Of a stretch of DNA of 17,744 nt, positions 1 to 8,800 are shown one piece after another. The position numbers and the translations under genes are program-made. Source of the stretch: JALXDT01 sp964634755 (lineage in GTDB: Bacteria > Acidobacteriota > Aminicenantia > JAMOAD01); the NCBI GenBank assembly GCA_964634755.1, contig CAZWJH010000053.1, forward strand, positions 1 through 17,744. The letters are read 5' to 3'. Each line of letters begins with the position of its first letter. Position 1 is the first letter of the stretch. The notes beneath the pieces are model-generated. The model had not been told where the DNA came from, ran no database searches, and worked only from the letters and a program-made list of their open reading frames with translations.

Positions 1-111
1 ATCCCTATATTTATATATGAAAAACAGGAAAAAATCAAGGAATAAAAGTTTTCTTCAAAACAGATAATTACTTAATACAAACCAAAATAAACATATGGAA
101 ATTCATCCTTA

Positions 112-120
112 TGATATGAT
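112..120 (+). promoter_or_regulatory. Candidate extended -10 promoter of the HAD phosphatase gene
   Basis: TGA followed by TATGAT (115-120) fits an extended -10 element (TGnTATAAT-like). No convincing -35 is visible at the usual distance. A start about 7 nt downstream would give a leader of roughly 24 nt that contains the AAGGAG ribosome binding site at 137-142. The rest of bases 1-110 is AT-rich and holds no gene or clear signal that I can support. Confidence 0.4.
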
Positions 121-150
121 AGAATAAGCAAGAAAAAAGGAGAAATCAGA

Positions 151-810
151 ATGGTGAAAAACTTTAAAGCCTTCATTTTTGACCTCGATGGGACACTTTT
201 GGATACAATCGAAGATATCAAGAACAGTATGAATCTTGTGCTTGAAAAAAGAGGATTCCCTGTTCACAACACGGAATTTTATAAAAAAGCCGTAGGAGAA
301 GGAACAGAAAAATTAGTGATAGATTCCCTTCCTGAAGATAAAAGGGATGAGAAAACAGTAAAAGAGTGTCTTTATGAGTTAAAAGAGAATTATTCAAAAA
401 TGTGGGCAAATAAAACAAAACCTTATGAGGGAATACCGGAAATTTTAAATACACTTATTAACAAAGGAATAATAGTCAGTATTTTGTCAAACAAAGATGA
501 TAAATTTACAAAGGCTATGGTAAAGTATTTTTTCCCAAACTATAATTTTGCCTTTGTTTTTGGCTCGAGAGACGGTATTCCTAAAAAACCATCCCCTGAA
601 GTCCCTCTCTATATTGCGGAAAAAACAGAGATTCCTCCGGACCAATATGCTTTTGTTGGAGATAGCTCTTTTGACATTCAAACCGGAAAAAATGCTAATA
701 TGTTTTCAATAGGGGTAAGCTGGGGATTTAAACCAATTGAAACTTTGGTTGAAAGCGGTGCTGATTTAATTGTTGAAACCCCTGATCAGATATTAGCCCT
801 TTTAAAATAA
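151..810 (+). CDS. HAD-superfamily hydrolase, phosphoglycolate phosphatase-like
   Basis: Cytoplasmic HAD-family phosphatase of 219 residues, the usual length for the Gph/PGMB-like subfamily. Motif I is FDLDGT at residues 10-15, with nucleophile D11 and acid/base D13. Motif II is LSN around S113. Motif III lysine lies in KKPSPE (145-150). Motif IV is GDSSFD (170-175). Residues 18-90 form the alpha-helical cap of a C1-type enzyme. The KPxP loop and GDSxxD order are typical of phosphoglycolate phosphatases, but substrate cannot be decided: pyrophosphatase (PpaX-like) or beta-phosphoglucomutase-like activity is also possible. The start is supported by AAGGAG eight nucleotides upstream. The gene stands alone, convergent with the respiratory operon, and ends just before a shared terminator. 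Confidence 0.85.
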   Translation: MVKNFKAFIFDLDGTLLDTIEDIKNSMNLVLEKRGFPVHNTEFYKKAVGEGTEKLVIDSLPEDKRDEKTVKECLYELKENYSKMWANKTKPYEGIPEILNTLINKGIIVSILSNKDDKFTKAMVKYFFPNYNFAFVFGSRDGIPKKPSPEVPLYIAEKTEIPPDQYAFVGDSSFDIQTGKNANMFSIGVSWGFKPIETLVESGADLIVETPDQILALLK

Positions 811-814
811 AAAA

Positions 815-834
815 GGCGGGCTTTAAAGCCCGCC
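815..834. terminator. Bidirectional intrinsic terminator
   Basis: A perfect 20-nt palindrome folds into an 8-bp GC-rich stem (GGCGGGCT/AGCCCGCC) with a TTAA loop. Read on the plus strand it is followed by a pyrimidine-rich, T-containing tract (ctctcttttct). Read on the minus strand it is followed by TTTTTATTTT. It lies 4 nt after the phosphatase stop and 22 nt beyond the last stop of the minus-strand operon, so it probably terminates both converging transcripts. Confidence 0.85.
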
Positions 835-856
835 CTCTCTTTTCTATTTTCAGCTT

Positions 857-2644
857 TTATTTTTTCTCCCAGCTAAGCTCTCCGTTCAAGTACATTTCTA
901 TTCCCTTAACAGCTCTCATACCATCAGCGATTGCCGAAATAGCATCAGCCGTCCAATTTGTAAGGTCTCCTCCTGCAAAAACCTTTTCTATACTTGTCAT
1001 CTGTCTTTCATTTACCTTAATAAGTCTTCTGTTCATCTCAATCTTGTTTTTGATTTCTTCGGGTAAATAGCTCAACTCAGGCTGCTGTCCTATTGCGACA
1101 ATTATTCTATCAACAACATATTCATACTCTTCTCCCTCTATAAGAACAGGTCTTGGTCTTCTCTCTCCCTCTTTTTGAACCATCTTTGCCTTACCATAGA
1201 TAAGCTTTACCTTTCCGTCAGGTCCGTCTTCAACTCTCAAAGGAATTATTTGAGTATAAATCGGGATTCCTTCATGCTCTGTCGCCTCTATTTCCTCTTC
1301 ATCGGCAGGCATATCAACAACCCTTCTTCTATATGCTATAAAGGAGTTGGCTCCGAGCCTCTTTGCAACCCTTACAGCATCTATTGCAACATTTCCTCCT
1401 CCTACAACAACAACATCCTTTCCGATTTCAACCTTTTCTCCGAGGTTGACCTTTCTGAGAAAATCTATTGCATAGATAACCTGAGGATGATCTTCTCCTT
1501 CTATTCTCATTGACATTCCTTTGGGAAGTCCTGTAGCTATAAAAACCGCATCATATTCTTTTAACATTTTCTCAAACTTATCGGGAGTAACAGGGGAATT
1601 GTAATGAATCTTAACTCCTACTGATTCTATAAGTTCCACCTGTTTATCAAGAGATGGGATTGGGAATCTGTATTTTGGAATACCAAGGAAAGTCATACCT
1701 CCGGCCTTTGGTGCCGCTTCAAAAATTTCTGTTTCATACCCCTTTAATCTTAGATAATAAGCAGCCGTAAGACCTGCAGGACCTGCTCCTACAATTCCGA
1801 CTTTCTTTCCATTAAGAGGTTGAGGCTCTGCTTTAACATACTTTTTAAGATCATCAAATTGCTCAACCACATATCTCTTGAGCCATCTTATTGCAACAGG
1901 CTCTCCGAGATGACCAAGTGAACATTCGAACTCACACCTTCTCGTACAAACCTTACCGCACATCTCTGGCATCGGGTTATTCTCATATATAATATTCAAG
2001 GATTTTACATCATCGCCCTCAGCAATGGCCCTTATGTAGTCAGGAATATGCATTCTTGCAGGACATCCTGAGATACACAAGCCACATCCTATACATCTTT
2101 CGGCTTCCTTTCTTGCCTCCTCTTCCATATAGCCCAATACCACTTCCGCAAATGTATTTACTCTCTCCTTTCCATCAAGTTCTCTCATCGGAACTCTCTT
2201 AAGATTGAGGAAATTAAGCTCAGGATCTTTTTTGTATCCTTTATCTTTTTTCTCTTCGTGTCCTATCTCATCAACTCCCGGAATAAAAATAAAATCATCG
2301 GCACTTTCTCTTACCCATGTGTATTCATTTGTCATTTCAAGAGAACCTGTAGGGCAAACATCAACGCAAAGAGCACACCAGCAGCATCTTCCGTAATCTA
2401 TTCTTGGTCTGTATCCCGAATCTCCCTTTTGAGGATCCTTAACTTTAACCATTTTAATTGCTTCATTCTCGCAGATTGCTGCACAAGTTCCGCACCCTAT
2501 ACATTTCTCAATATCATTTACATGAAAACCTCTGTATCTTTCAGCTGCTTCTCTTATCTTTTTGTTCGGAACTTCTATTGTGTGGGGAGGTTGAAAAGCT
2601 CTTTTCCATGCAGTCAAAGGTTTTAATATCCCTTTTATATCCAT
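857..2644 (-). CDS. NuoI-like polyferredoxin fused to GltD/NfnL-like FAD-NAD(P) oxidoreductase
   Basis: Predicted electron-input/output subunit of the membrane complex encoded upstream, 595 residues. Residues 1-150 resemble NuoI/MbxN, with two 4Fe-4S motifs: C48-C51-C54-C58 and C87-C90-C93-C97P, plus an extra C88. A third ferredoxin-type motif, C184-C187-C190-C194P, opens the glutamate synthase small-subunit (DPYD-like) region, followed by a C229-C233-C237-C241 cluster. The FAD Rossmann motif is GAGPAG (286-291), the pyridine nucleotide motif is GGGNVA (415-420) with YRRR at 438-441 favouring NADP(H), and the closing FAD motif is AGGD near 557. Expected partners are ferredoxin and NAD(P)H. 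True GltD works with a glutamate synthase large subunit, which is absent here. AAGGAGGA precedes the ATG. It is the last operon gene, 10 nt after the NuoD-like stop. NADP versus NAD preference is inference. Confidence 0.85.
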   Translation of the reverse strand: MDIKGILKPLTAWKRAFQPPHTIEVPNKKIREAAERYRGFHVNDIEKCIGCGTCAAICENEAIKMVKVKDPQKGDSGYRPRIDYGRCCWCALCVDVCPTGSLEMTNEYTWVRESADDFIFIPGVDEIGHEEKKDKGYKKDPELNFLNLKRVPMRELDGKERVNTFAEVVLGYMEEEARKEAERCIGCGLCISGCPARMHIPDYIRAIAEGDDVKSLNIIYENNPMPEMCGKVCTRRCEFECSLGHLGEPVAIRWLKRYVVEQFDDLKKYVKAEPQPLNGKKVGIVGAGPAGLTAAYYLRLKGYETEIFEAAPKAGGMTFLGIPKYRFPIPSLDKQVELIESVGVKIHYNSPVTPDKFEKMLKEYDAVFIATGLPKGMSMRIEGEDHPQVIYAIDFLRKVNLGEKVEIGKDVVVVGGGNVAIDAVRVAKRLGANSFIAYRRRVVDMPADEEEIEATEHEGIPIYTQIIPLRVEDGPDGKVKLIYGKAKMVQKEGERRPRPVLIEGEEYEYVVDRIIVAIGQQPELSYLPEEIKNKIEMNRRLIKVNERQMTSIEKVFAGGDLTNWTADAISAIADGMRAVKGIEMYLNGELSWEKK

Positions 2645-2654
2645 CTTATCCTCC

Positions 2655-3773
2655 TTATCTCTCTATTTCAGGCGGGCAGGTTTGAAGCCCGACAATTGCT
2701 ACAGAAAAATCGGAAATATTCATTCCGGGAACAAGCCTTTCAAGAAGTGTATAGGCATGAGGTGTTGAAACACCTCTTACATGAACTCTTCTCGGTTTGT
2801 CCGAGCCATCTGTCACAACATAGTATCCGAACTCTCCTCTTGAAGCCTCTGTTTTAACATAAGTTTCTCCAGCAGGAATTTTCCAGTAAAGAACATTAGG
2901 CAAATGTGTCCAAACATCTCCTTTTGGCATTTTATCTATAATCTGTCTTATGAGATTTATGCTAAGCTCTATCTCTCTTCTTCTTACCATAGCCATTGCA
3001 TAAAGATCACAATCTGTTTCAGTTATTATTTCAAAGTCAAGTTTATCATAAGCTTCGTAAGGTTGCTCCTTTCTCACATCAAAGGGAAAACCACACGCTC
3101 TTGCAACAGGTCCGGTTACACCTATTTCCTCAACCCACGAGGGATCTATCTTTGCAATACCTTTAAGTCTCTTTTTAAAAACAGCATTCTCAAATATAAG
3201 AGCATCATAATCGGGGAGTTTTTTCTCAAGATAATCCATAACTTTTAATACTCTCTCTTCAAAGCCTTCCGGTAAATCCCTTCTTACACCACCGGGTAAA
3301 ATGTAAATGTGATAAATTCTTCCTCCCGTAAGCTCTTCAAAAAGATCAAGTATGTAATCTCTGTCTCCGACTGACCACTGTGGAGCTGTCCCAAGCCCCA
3401 TTGCACCGGCAATACCTCCGATCCAACGCATAAACATCTGAAGTCTTGAAAGCTCAAGAACAAGAGTTCTTATCCACTTTGCTCTCTCGGGAACCTCTAT
3501 TCCGGCAAGCTCTTCAAGAGCCCTTGCATAATTTTCTTCATTGGTATCCGATTCAGGAACACAAATTCTGCAAACAAGGGGGAAATTTTGTATGAAAAGT
3601 CTCCTTTCCATCAATTTTTCAAATGCTCTGTGTAAATATCCCACATGAGTTTTAACACTTGTAAGAATATCTCCTTCAAGGGTTATTTCAAAACTCATGT
3701 TTCCAGTAACACCCGGATGCTGAGGACCAACAAAAAGTTTTACTTCTCTATCTTCCTTTGAAAATTTCTTCAT
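2655..3773 (-). CDS. NuoD/MbxL-like catalytic-arm subunit (hydrogenase large-subunit family, not a hydrogenase)
   Basis: Peripheral-arm subunit homologous to complex I 49 kDa (NuoD) and group 4 NiFe hydrogenase large subunits. The N-terminus has the family GPQHPGV motif, and IEVPERA follows the first metal-site motif. Where hydrogenases have RICGIC this protein has RICVPE, and the C-terminal DPCxSC position reads TCPPE. Each half-site therefore keeps its first Cys and replaces the second with Glu (C71/E74 and C366/E369). A NiFe centre is therefore unlikely, as in MBX/MBS-type complexes. Another Cys, C68, sits three residues before C71. I chose the ATG at 3773: it has GGAG at good spacing and overlaps the upstream TGA as ATGA. 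A start at 3785, four residues longer, lacks a ribosome binding site. Length 372 residues is normal. It should sit next to the N2-type cluster of the NuoB-like subunit. Confidence 0.88.
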   Translation of the reverse strand: MKKFSKEDREVKLFVGPQHPGVTGNMSFEITLEGDILTSVKTHVGYLHRAFEKLMERRLFIQNFPLVCRICVPESDTNEENYARALEELAGIEVPERAKWIRTLVLELSRLQMFMRWIGGIAGAMGLGTAPQWSVGDRDYILDLFEELTGGRIYHIYILPGGVRRDLPEGFEERVLKVMDYLEKKLPDYDALIFENAVFKKRLKGIAKIDPSWVEEIGVTGPVARACGFPFDVRKEQPYEAYDKLDFEIITETDCDLYAMAMVRRREIELSINLIRQIIDKMPKGDVWTHLPNVLYWKIPAGETYVKTEASRGEFGYYVVTDGSDKPRRVHVRGVSTPHAYTLLERLVPGMNISDFSVAIVGLQTCPPEIER

Positions 3774-4309
3774 TTTCTTCTCCATTCATCTGTATAATCA
3801 GAGATTATTTTTCTTATATTTGTTCTCTGTACTTCAGAATCCCTGTCTCCGTATTTCTCCTGAGAATACTTGTATGTATCAAAATCTCTTCTCATGGGAG
3901 GCATCTCTTCCCAATCCTCAAGAACAAACTCTTCAAATTGAGTAGGATTCCCTTCAAAAGTAACACCGTAAAGTTCTCTTATCTCTCTCTCGTAAACTTC
4001 AGCCTGAGGAAAGAGATTTAAAACAGTCTTAAATTCCGGTTTGTCCCTGTCTATGAATATTTTTACAATAATATTTTGTCTCTTCTGGTAACTCCAAAGG
4101 ATGTAAGAAAGTTGAAACTTTTTATTTTCAATCCAATCCACACACGAAATCAGGGCAAGATGTCTGAAGGATTCATTATCTTTTAAATAGCTTAAAACAG
4201 CATGAAGAGATTCCTTTTCAACCTCCAAAATCCACAAATTATCTCTTTTACCTTTTTCTTTGCTTACAATCTTAAAAATAGATTCAATTCTTTTTATCAA
4301 AGCTTCCAT
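3770..4309 (-). CDS. NuoC/MbxK-like subunit (complex I 30 kDa family)
   Basis: Peripheral-arm subunit of 179 residues belonging to the complex I 30 kDa/NuoC family, which binds the NuoD- and NuoB-like subunits and holds no cofactor. The signature is at the C-terminal half: YEREIRELYGVTFEGNP (106-122), then EDW (131-133) and PPMRRDF (137-143), matching the family pattern ERExxDLxGVxFxGxP...DWxGxPxRKD. The DL of the signature is replaced by EL here. The start has GAGGTG upstream, 8 nt after the NuoB-like stop, and the stop overlaps the next start as ATGA, so translation is probably coupled. The fold continues to a charged C-terminal tail ending DEWRRK. Subunit identity is clear; exact equivalence to MbxK is inferred from gene order. 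Confidence 0.88.
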   Translation of the reverse strand: MEALIKRIESIFKIVSKEKGKRDNLWILEVEKESLHAVLSYLKDNESFRHLALISCVDWIENKKFQLSYILWSYQKRQNIIVKIFIDRDKPEFKTVLNLFPQAEVYEREIRELYGVTFEGNPTQFEEFVLEDWEEMPPMRRDFDTYKYSQEKYGDRDSEVQRTNIRKIISDYTDEWRRK

Positions 4310-4317
4310 CTTTCACC

Positions 4318-4893
4318 TCACCAATTATAATTTGGTATTTTCCAGTTTTTGATAACCTTTTCCTGATTCTTTCTGTATTTGTCAAGATTATCAATATATT
4401 GTTTCCAACCATCAGCTCTCCCCTCTTTTATCTTTTTCATAAGTTGGGCAAAACCTGCAAGAATCGCTTCAGGTCTGGGCATACAACCAGCAACATAAAC
4501 ATCAATCGGGATATAAAGATCTACCAAATTAACTGTATTGTACGAATCAAAGTACATTCCACCATTTATAGTACATGCTCCCAAACCGACAACATATTTC
4601 GGACTCTGCATCTGCTCGTAAACTCTTATGACTCTTTTTAATGTTTTTACGGCAAGATAGCCACTAATAATCAAAACATCAGCTTGTCTTGGAGTTCCTA
4701 CAGTGCTTACTCCAAATCTTTCAGCATCAAACCTCGAGGTAACCATCGGAGGAATTTCTATTGAACCACATCCTGTTCCGTATGATACAACCCACAGAGA
4801 TTTTGCTCTTGCCCAGTCAAAGAACTTTTGCCAAACTTCACTATAACTTAATTTTTTCGGCTTATCATCCAAAAAATAATCTTTTTCCTTCAT
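4318..4893 (-). CDS. NuoB/MbxJ-like subunit (complex I 20 kDa family)
   Basis: Peripheral-arm subunit that should carry the terminal (N2-type) 4Fe-4S cluster, 191 residues. It aligns through SLWVVSYGTGCGSIE (32-46), TPRQADVLI (66-74), GACTINGG (105-112) and VAGCMPRPEA (134-143). Complex I uses a tandem CC at the first motif and group 4 hydrogenases use CxxC. Here only C42 remains because the position of the next Cys is G43, leaving C42, C107 and C137 as the three canonical ligands. The DNA codons TGT GGT at this spot are unambiguous. A fourth ligand may come from another residue or subunit, or the cluster may be altered. GTGAGGT precedes the ATG. It follows the NuoH-like gene by 7 nt, the junction of membrane and peripheral arms. 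Confidence 0.9.
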   Translation of the reverse strand: MKEKDYFLDDKPKKLSYSEVWQKFFDWARAKSLWVVSYGTGCGSIEIPPMVTSRFDAERFGVSTVGTPRQADVLIISGYLAVKTLKRVIRVYEQMQSPKYVVGLGACTINGGMYFDSYNTVNLVDLYIPIDVYVAGCMPRPEAILAGFAQLMKKIKEGRADGWKQYIDNLDKYRKNQEKVIKNWKIPNYNW

Positions 4894-4900
4894 CTTTACC

Positions 4901-5806
4901 TCACTTTATAAAAATCCTAATAAAATCTATTAAACCTATTACAACTGGATATGTCCAGAAAAATTTAACAGCTTGCTCTGTTCTGTATCTCGGAAATACA
5001 TTTGTCACGAACACAACAATTAAGAATAAAGTAAATGTCTTAATAAAAGCTTCCACAAGATTAGTTGCTCCTCCTAAGAAAAGATCCATAAAAAGCACAT
5101 ATTTTCCAACTCCGAAAATGCTCTTTCCTGTAAACATAAAAGAAAGAAATGTAGAACTATATTCTGTGGGAGGGCCTACGGGAATTTCCTGAGGAGCTAA
5201 TACCACGGCAAAAGGATATGCAGCATACATTCCCAACATTGCAATTATCCCTGCTATACTCAAAAAGGGATACTGAAAAAGATTCCAGTGAAATATCCCT
5301 CCCTGTTGCGATGCAACAATACTCGAGATACTCACTGTTTTGTGAGCAATTGCAAGTCCTATGACTGAGACAAGAAAAGGAAGTTCATAACCTGCCATCT
5401 GTGCAAGTCCTCTTGTAGGGGCAATCGCAGAGTGAGGGTTACCACTGTCAGCCGCTCCGAGAGCCATTCCAAGACATCCGAAAACCATGAAATACATAAG
5501 TACGATAAGGTCTCCTCCGAAGGAAAAATTTGAAAGTGCATTACTTTTATAAACAATAGGAACAAGTAAAAGAACACCAACCCCTCCTAATAATCTGAAC
5601 ATAGGAGCCAGAAAGAACATTGTCCCGTGTGAAATCGCAGTTTTCTTCTTGAGAAGTTTTATGAGATCAATATAATTCTGAAAAACAGTAGGACCCTTTC
5701 TTCCCTGAATTCTTGCTGTTATCTTTCTTGATATTCCGCCAAGGAGCAAACCATAAGCCAAACCACCAACCGTAACGAGAAAAGCATATAATATCTTATA
5801 CCACAT
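4901..5806 (-). CDS. NuoH/MbxM-like membrane subunit
   Basis: Integral membrane subunit of 301 residues, homologous to NuoH/ND1 and MbhM. It anchors the peripheral arm and couples its redox reaction to the antiporter modules. Seen in the sequence: many hydrophobic helices; the first cytoplasmic-loop motif RIQGRKGP (32-39); SGNPHSAIAPTRG (121-133) leading to E141 in YELP; and the acidic loop APQEIPVGPPTEYSS (204-218) with E207 and E215. These loop acids are the conserved coupling residues of the family. Quinone is unlikely to be the acceptor in this type of complex, so the quinone-tunnel role is probably not kept (inference). AAAGGAG precedes the ATG, and the start overlaps the upstream stop by one base (TAATG). 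Confidence 0.9.
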   Translation of the reverse strand: MWYKILYAFLVTVGGLAYGLLLGGISRKITARIQGRKGPTVFQNYIDLIKLLKKKTAISHGTMFFLAPMFRLLGGVGVLLLVPIVYKSNALSNFSFGGDLIVLMYFMVFGCLGMALGAADSGNPHSAIAPTRGLAQMAGYELPFLVSVIGLAIAHKTVSISSIVASQQGGIFHWNLFQYPFLSIAGIIAMLGMYAAYPFAVVLAPQEIPVGPPTEYSSTFLSFMFTGKSIFGVGKYVLFMDLFLGGATNLVEAFIKTFTLFLIVVFVTNVFPRYRTEQAVKFFWTYPVVIGLIDFIRIFIK

Positions 5807-8800
5807 TAGAATACTCCTTTATATAAAATGTAAAAAATAAAGCTCAAAGTTATTACAACCCATAGTGCATATGTATTCAAATCTCCGGTGTAAAATCTTC
5901 TCGTATAATCCACAAAAGCCATAAGAGAACTGTATATTCTTTTATAGGTGTTTTCCACATGAGGATAAATAAAAACTCTTACAGCTCTTCTCATGTGAGC
6001 ATAAAGATCATATCCAAAGTGAACACTCTCCGGGCTATCAGGAACTTCACCCGAGTATGCAAGGTCAAGCTGTCCGACTTTTCTAATTCTCGCCTTTGCT
6101 AAGAAGAAAAGAATAAGAGCAATAATGAAAGAGCCTCCGGCAAAAATTGCCATAAAGTGAGCATTCCAATATCCAAACTTTGAAGCTATTTTGTGAGCGC
6201 TCTCATATGCATATCCCGGATTCGTAAACCCTAAAGACTTGATGGCTTTTTCTGAAAAACTCAAAATCAAATTAGGCTTTGCTCCTATTGCAAAGGTTAA
6301 CCCCGCAAAAATAAGTTCTACTATAACAATAGGTAAAGGTGCTTCCTTTACTTTTCTATACTTATCTCTTAGTTGTCCAAGAAAAATTGTATGCAAAAGC
6401 TTATAGCAATACATAAAAGCCACAGTTGAGGCGAACATAGCAATTAAGAGAATGAACATCCATCTCTTTTCAAGAAGAGCTGAATAGAGAAGCCATTTTC
6501 CTGCAAATCCCGATAGAGGAGGAATTCCGGCAAGTGCTATTATTCCCATAAGAAAAGCGAAAAATGTAAAAGGCATTCTTTTTATCAAACCTCCCATTTC
6601 GGGAAGATAACTTGTTCCGGTTCTGTAAATTATTCCGGCAGCTGCAACAAAGAGAAGACCTTTAAAGATAAGGTGGTTGACCGTATGGTAAAGAGCTGCC
6701 GAATAACCCAACGAAGTTGCAAGGGCAATTCCAATAAGAATGTAACCCACCTGACTGATTGAGGAGTAAGCCAAGACTTTTTTAACATCTTCCTGAAAAA
6801 CTGCAATAAGAGCCATAAAAAGAGCGGTCAAAGCTCCAAACCAGGCAAGTCCGTAAAGAATTGTCTCAGAATGAGATAAATGTGGAAGCAGGTAAACTAT
6901 TGTAAGAATACCTCCAAAAACTCCCATCTTTGAAAGAACTCCGGAAAGAAGTGGAGTAAATCCATCCGGGCTTTCTCCATAAGCATCTCTTGCCCATATG
7001 TGAAGAGGCGCTGTTCCCATTTTTACCAAAAATGCCGTAAAAATAAGAACTCCTGCCCATGCAGAAACTGCAAATGCGGAGGATGAGGAAAAAGACGGAA
7101 TTAAGTTCGGACCGGTGGATAAAAGTTTTATACCAGCGAGCATTCCATATCCTCCTATGGCACTCATCACAAGATATACCCATGCAGATTTCTTTCCTCC
7201 CTGATTAATTAAAAGATAGGAAGACCAGCTCATAAGTTCCCAGAAGATAAAAAGTGTTATCCAGTTTGAAGAGACTGAAATTCCTACCATTGAAAAAACG
7301 GTAAAGACAAAGAGAGGATAAAATGCAGCCGAATATCTTTTTGAAATAGGATATGTTGCAAAAACAAACATTATAGCTCCCGCAAGCACGAGATACACGA
7401 AAAAGCTTTGTATATTAAAAGCGGGAATCAAACTTGTATTTTTAATTATGTGAAAACCTAAGGCACCAATCATTCCCAGAGATAAAATCCATTGGGCAAG
7501 TCTGCTTATACCTAAAACAAAAATAGCGATTGCAGAAATAATAATAAAAGCTAAAAATTTTGCGTTCTGAATATTAAGTCCTGTGAGAGTAAAAAATTTG
7601 TAAGCTCCGAAAGCAGAAAGGCTTAGAAGCACAAGTATGTTAAAAAAAGAGGGAATGATACTTCCCTTATAATCAAAATCTCCCTCTTCCTTTTCGGAAA
7701 CTATTCTGTAAAGGTTAAAGTAGTAAAGAATCTCAGCTATTGCTCCTATTAAAACAAGAGCAACTATGTAGAAATACTCTTTTGGTATTGCTAAGATAAA
7801 GAAAAGCTTTGCCCAAAATCCTAAAAATGGAGGGGCACCTGCCATTGAAAGAACTGATGTTGAGAATAGGAATCCGAAAAATTTGTTTTTTGACAGAGCT
7901 CCTTTCCATTCTTCAGTTCTTCTTCTTCCAAAGAGATCCGCTAAGAAAAATAGTGTTGATTTTGAGAAACTGTGATTTAAGACAAAAAACACAATAGCAA
8001 AGAGCATATACTGTTTTGCAAAGCCATGAAGATTTCCATTAAGATAAAAAGCTCCAGCTAAAATCAGAAGACCCAATTGTCCGACTGACGAATATCCGAA
8101 AAGTCTTCTTATATCTTTCTGTTTCCATGCAAAAAATTGACTTATTATGTATGTTGAAAGTCCGAAGATTATACCTATTTTCAAAAGATGTGGGAATTTT
8201 AGATAGTTAGCGGATCTCAAAAACACAAGATAAAATCCCTTTACGATTCCACCTGCAAGGATTGCAACAACAGCAGGATTTGCTCCCTGGTAAATATCAA
8301 GAGCCCATCCGTTCATCGGAAAAACTTCAAGCTCAATTAAAAGTCCGAATAAAAACATTATTGAAATTATTATGAGCATTCCGCCCGAATACATTGAGCT
8401 GTTTATATGGGCCGAAATGTCTGCCATATTCAAACTTCCTGCAAACTTATAAAGAAAAACTGCCCCCAAAAGAACAAAAGTTGAGCTTATTGAGCCAATA
8501 ACAATGTATTTAAAAGAAGCTTCAAGGGAAAAGCTGCCAAGATTGGAAGCGACGAGTCCGTATGATGCTATTGATGTTATTTCAATAAAGACAAATAGGT
8601 TAAAAAAGTCCTGAGTGAAAATCATACCTGTTGAACCCAAAAGTAAAAGTAGCATTAAAACCAATGCTTTTGGCTCGGGATCATCTATTCCTCTGCTAAG
8701 CCAATGATAAGCAGCCATAGCACCAATAAAGAAAACAACAACGCCTAAATATGCTGAAAGCTGGTCAACATAGAGGTTGATTCCAATAGGGGGAGGAAAT

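Noticed and set aside
1..110. Possible end or start of another gene at the left edge
   Set aside because: Short AT-rich stretch with stops in all frames that I checked and no hairpin or ribosome binding site; nothing to support a feature.
857..2644. Glutamate synthase small subunit (GltD) for ammonia assimilation
   Set aside because: No GltB large subunit is nearby, and the N-terminal NuoI-like domain and operon context fit a respiratory role better.
2673..2691. Hairpin (CGGGC/GCCCG, 9-base loop) at the end of the NuoD-like gene
   Set aside because: It lies inside coding sequence over the C-terminal metal-site codons, has only five pairs and no T-run on the minus strand, so it is not a terminator. 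An effect on the next start is possible but unsupported.
3773..3785. Upstream ATG at 3785 as the NuoD-like start
   Set aside because: No ribosome binding site precedes it, whereas the ATG at 3773 has GGAG and the typical ATGA overlap.
2655..4893. Membrane-bound NiFe hydrogenase (MBH/Ech type)
   Set aside because: The large subunit lacks the second Cys of both NiFe motifs and the small subunit lacks the CxxC, and no hydrogenase maturation gene is present.
5359..5580. Small minus-strand reading frame within the NuoH-like gene, and many similar frames opposite or inside other genes
   Set aside because: They lie wholly inside well-supported genes, lack ribosome binding sites and show no recognisable protein features.
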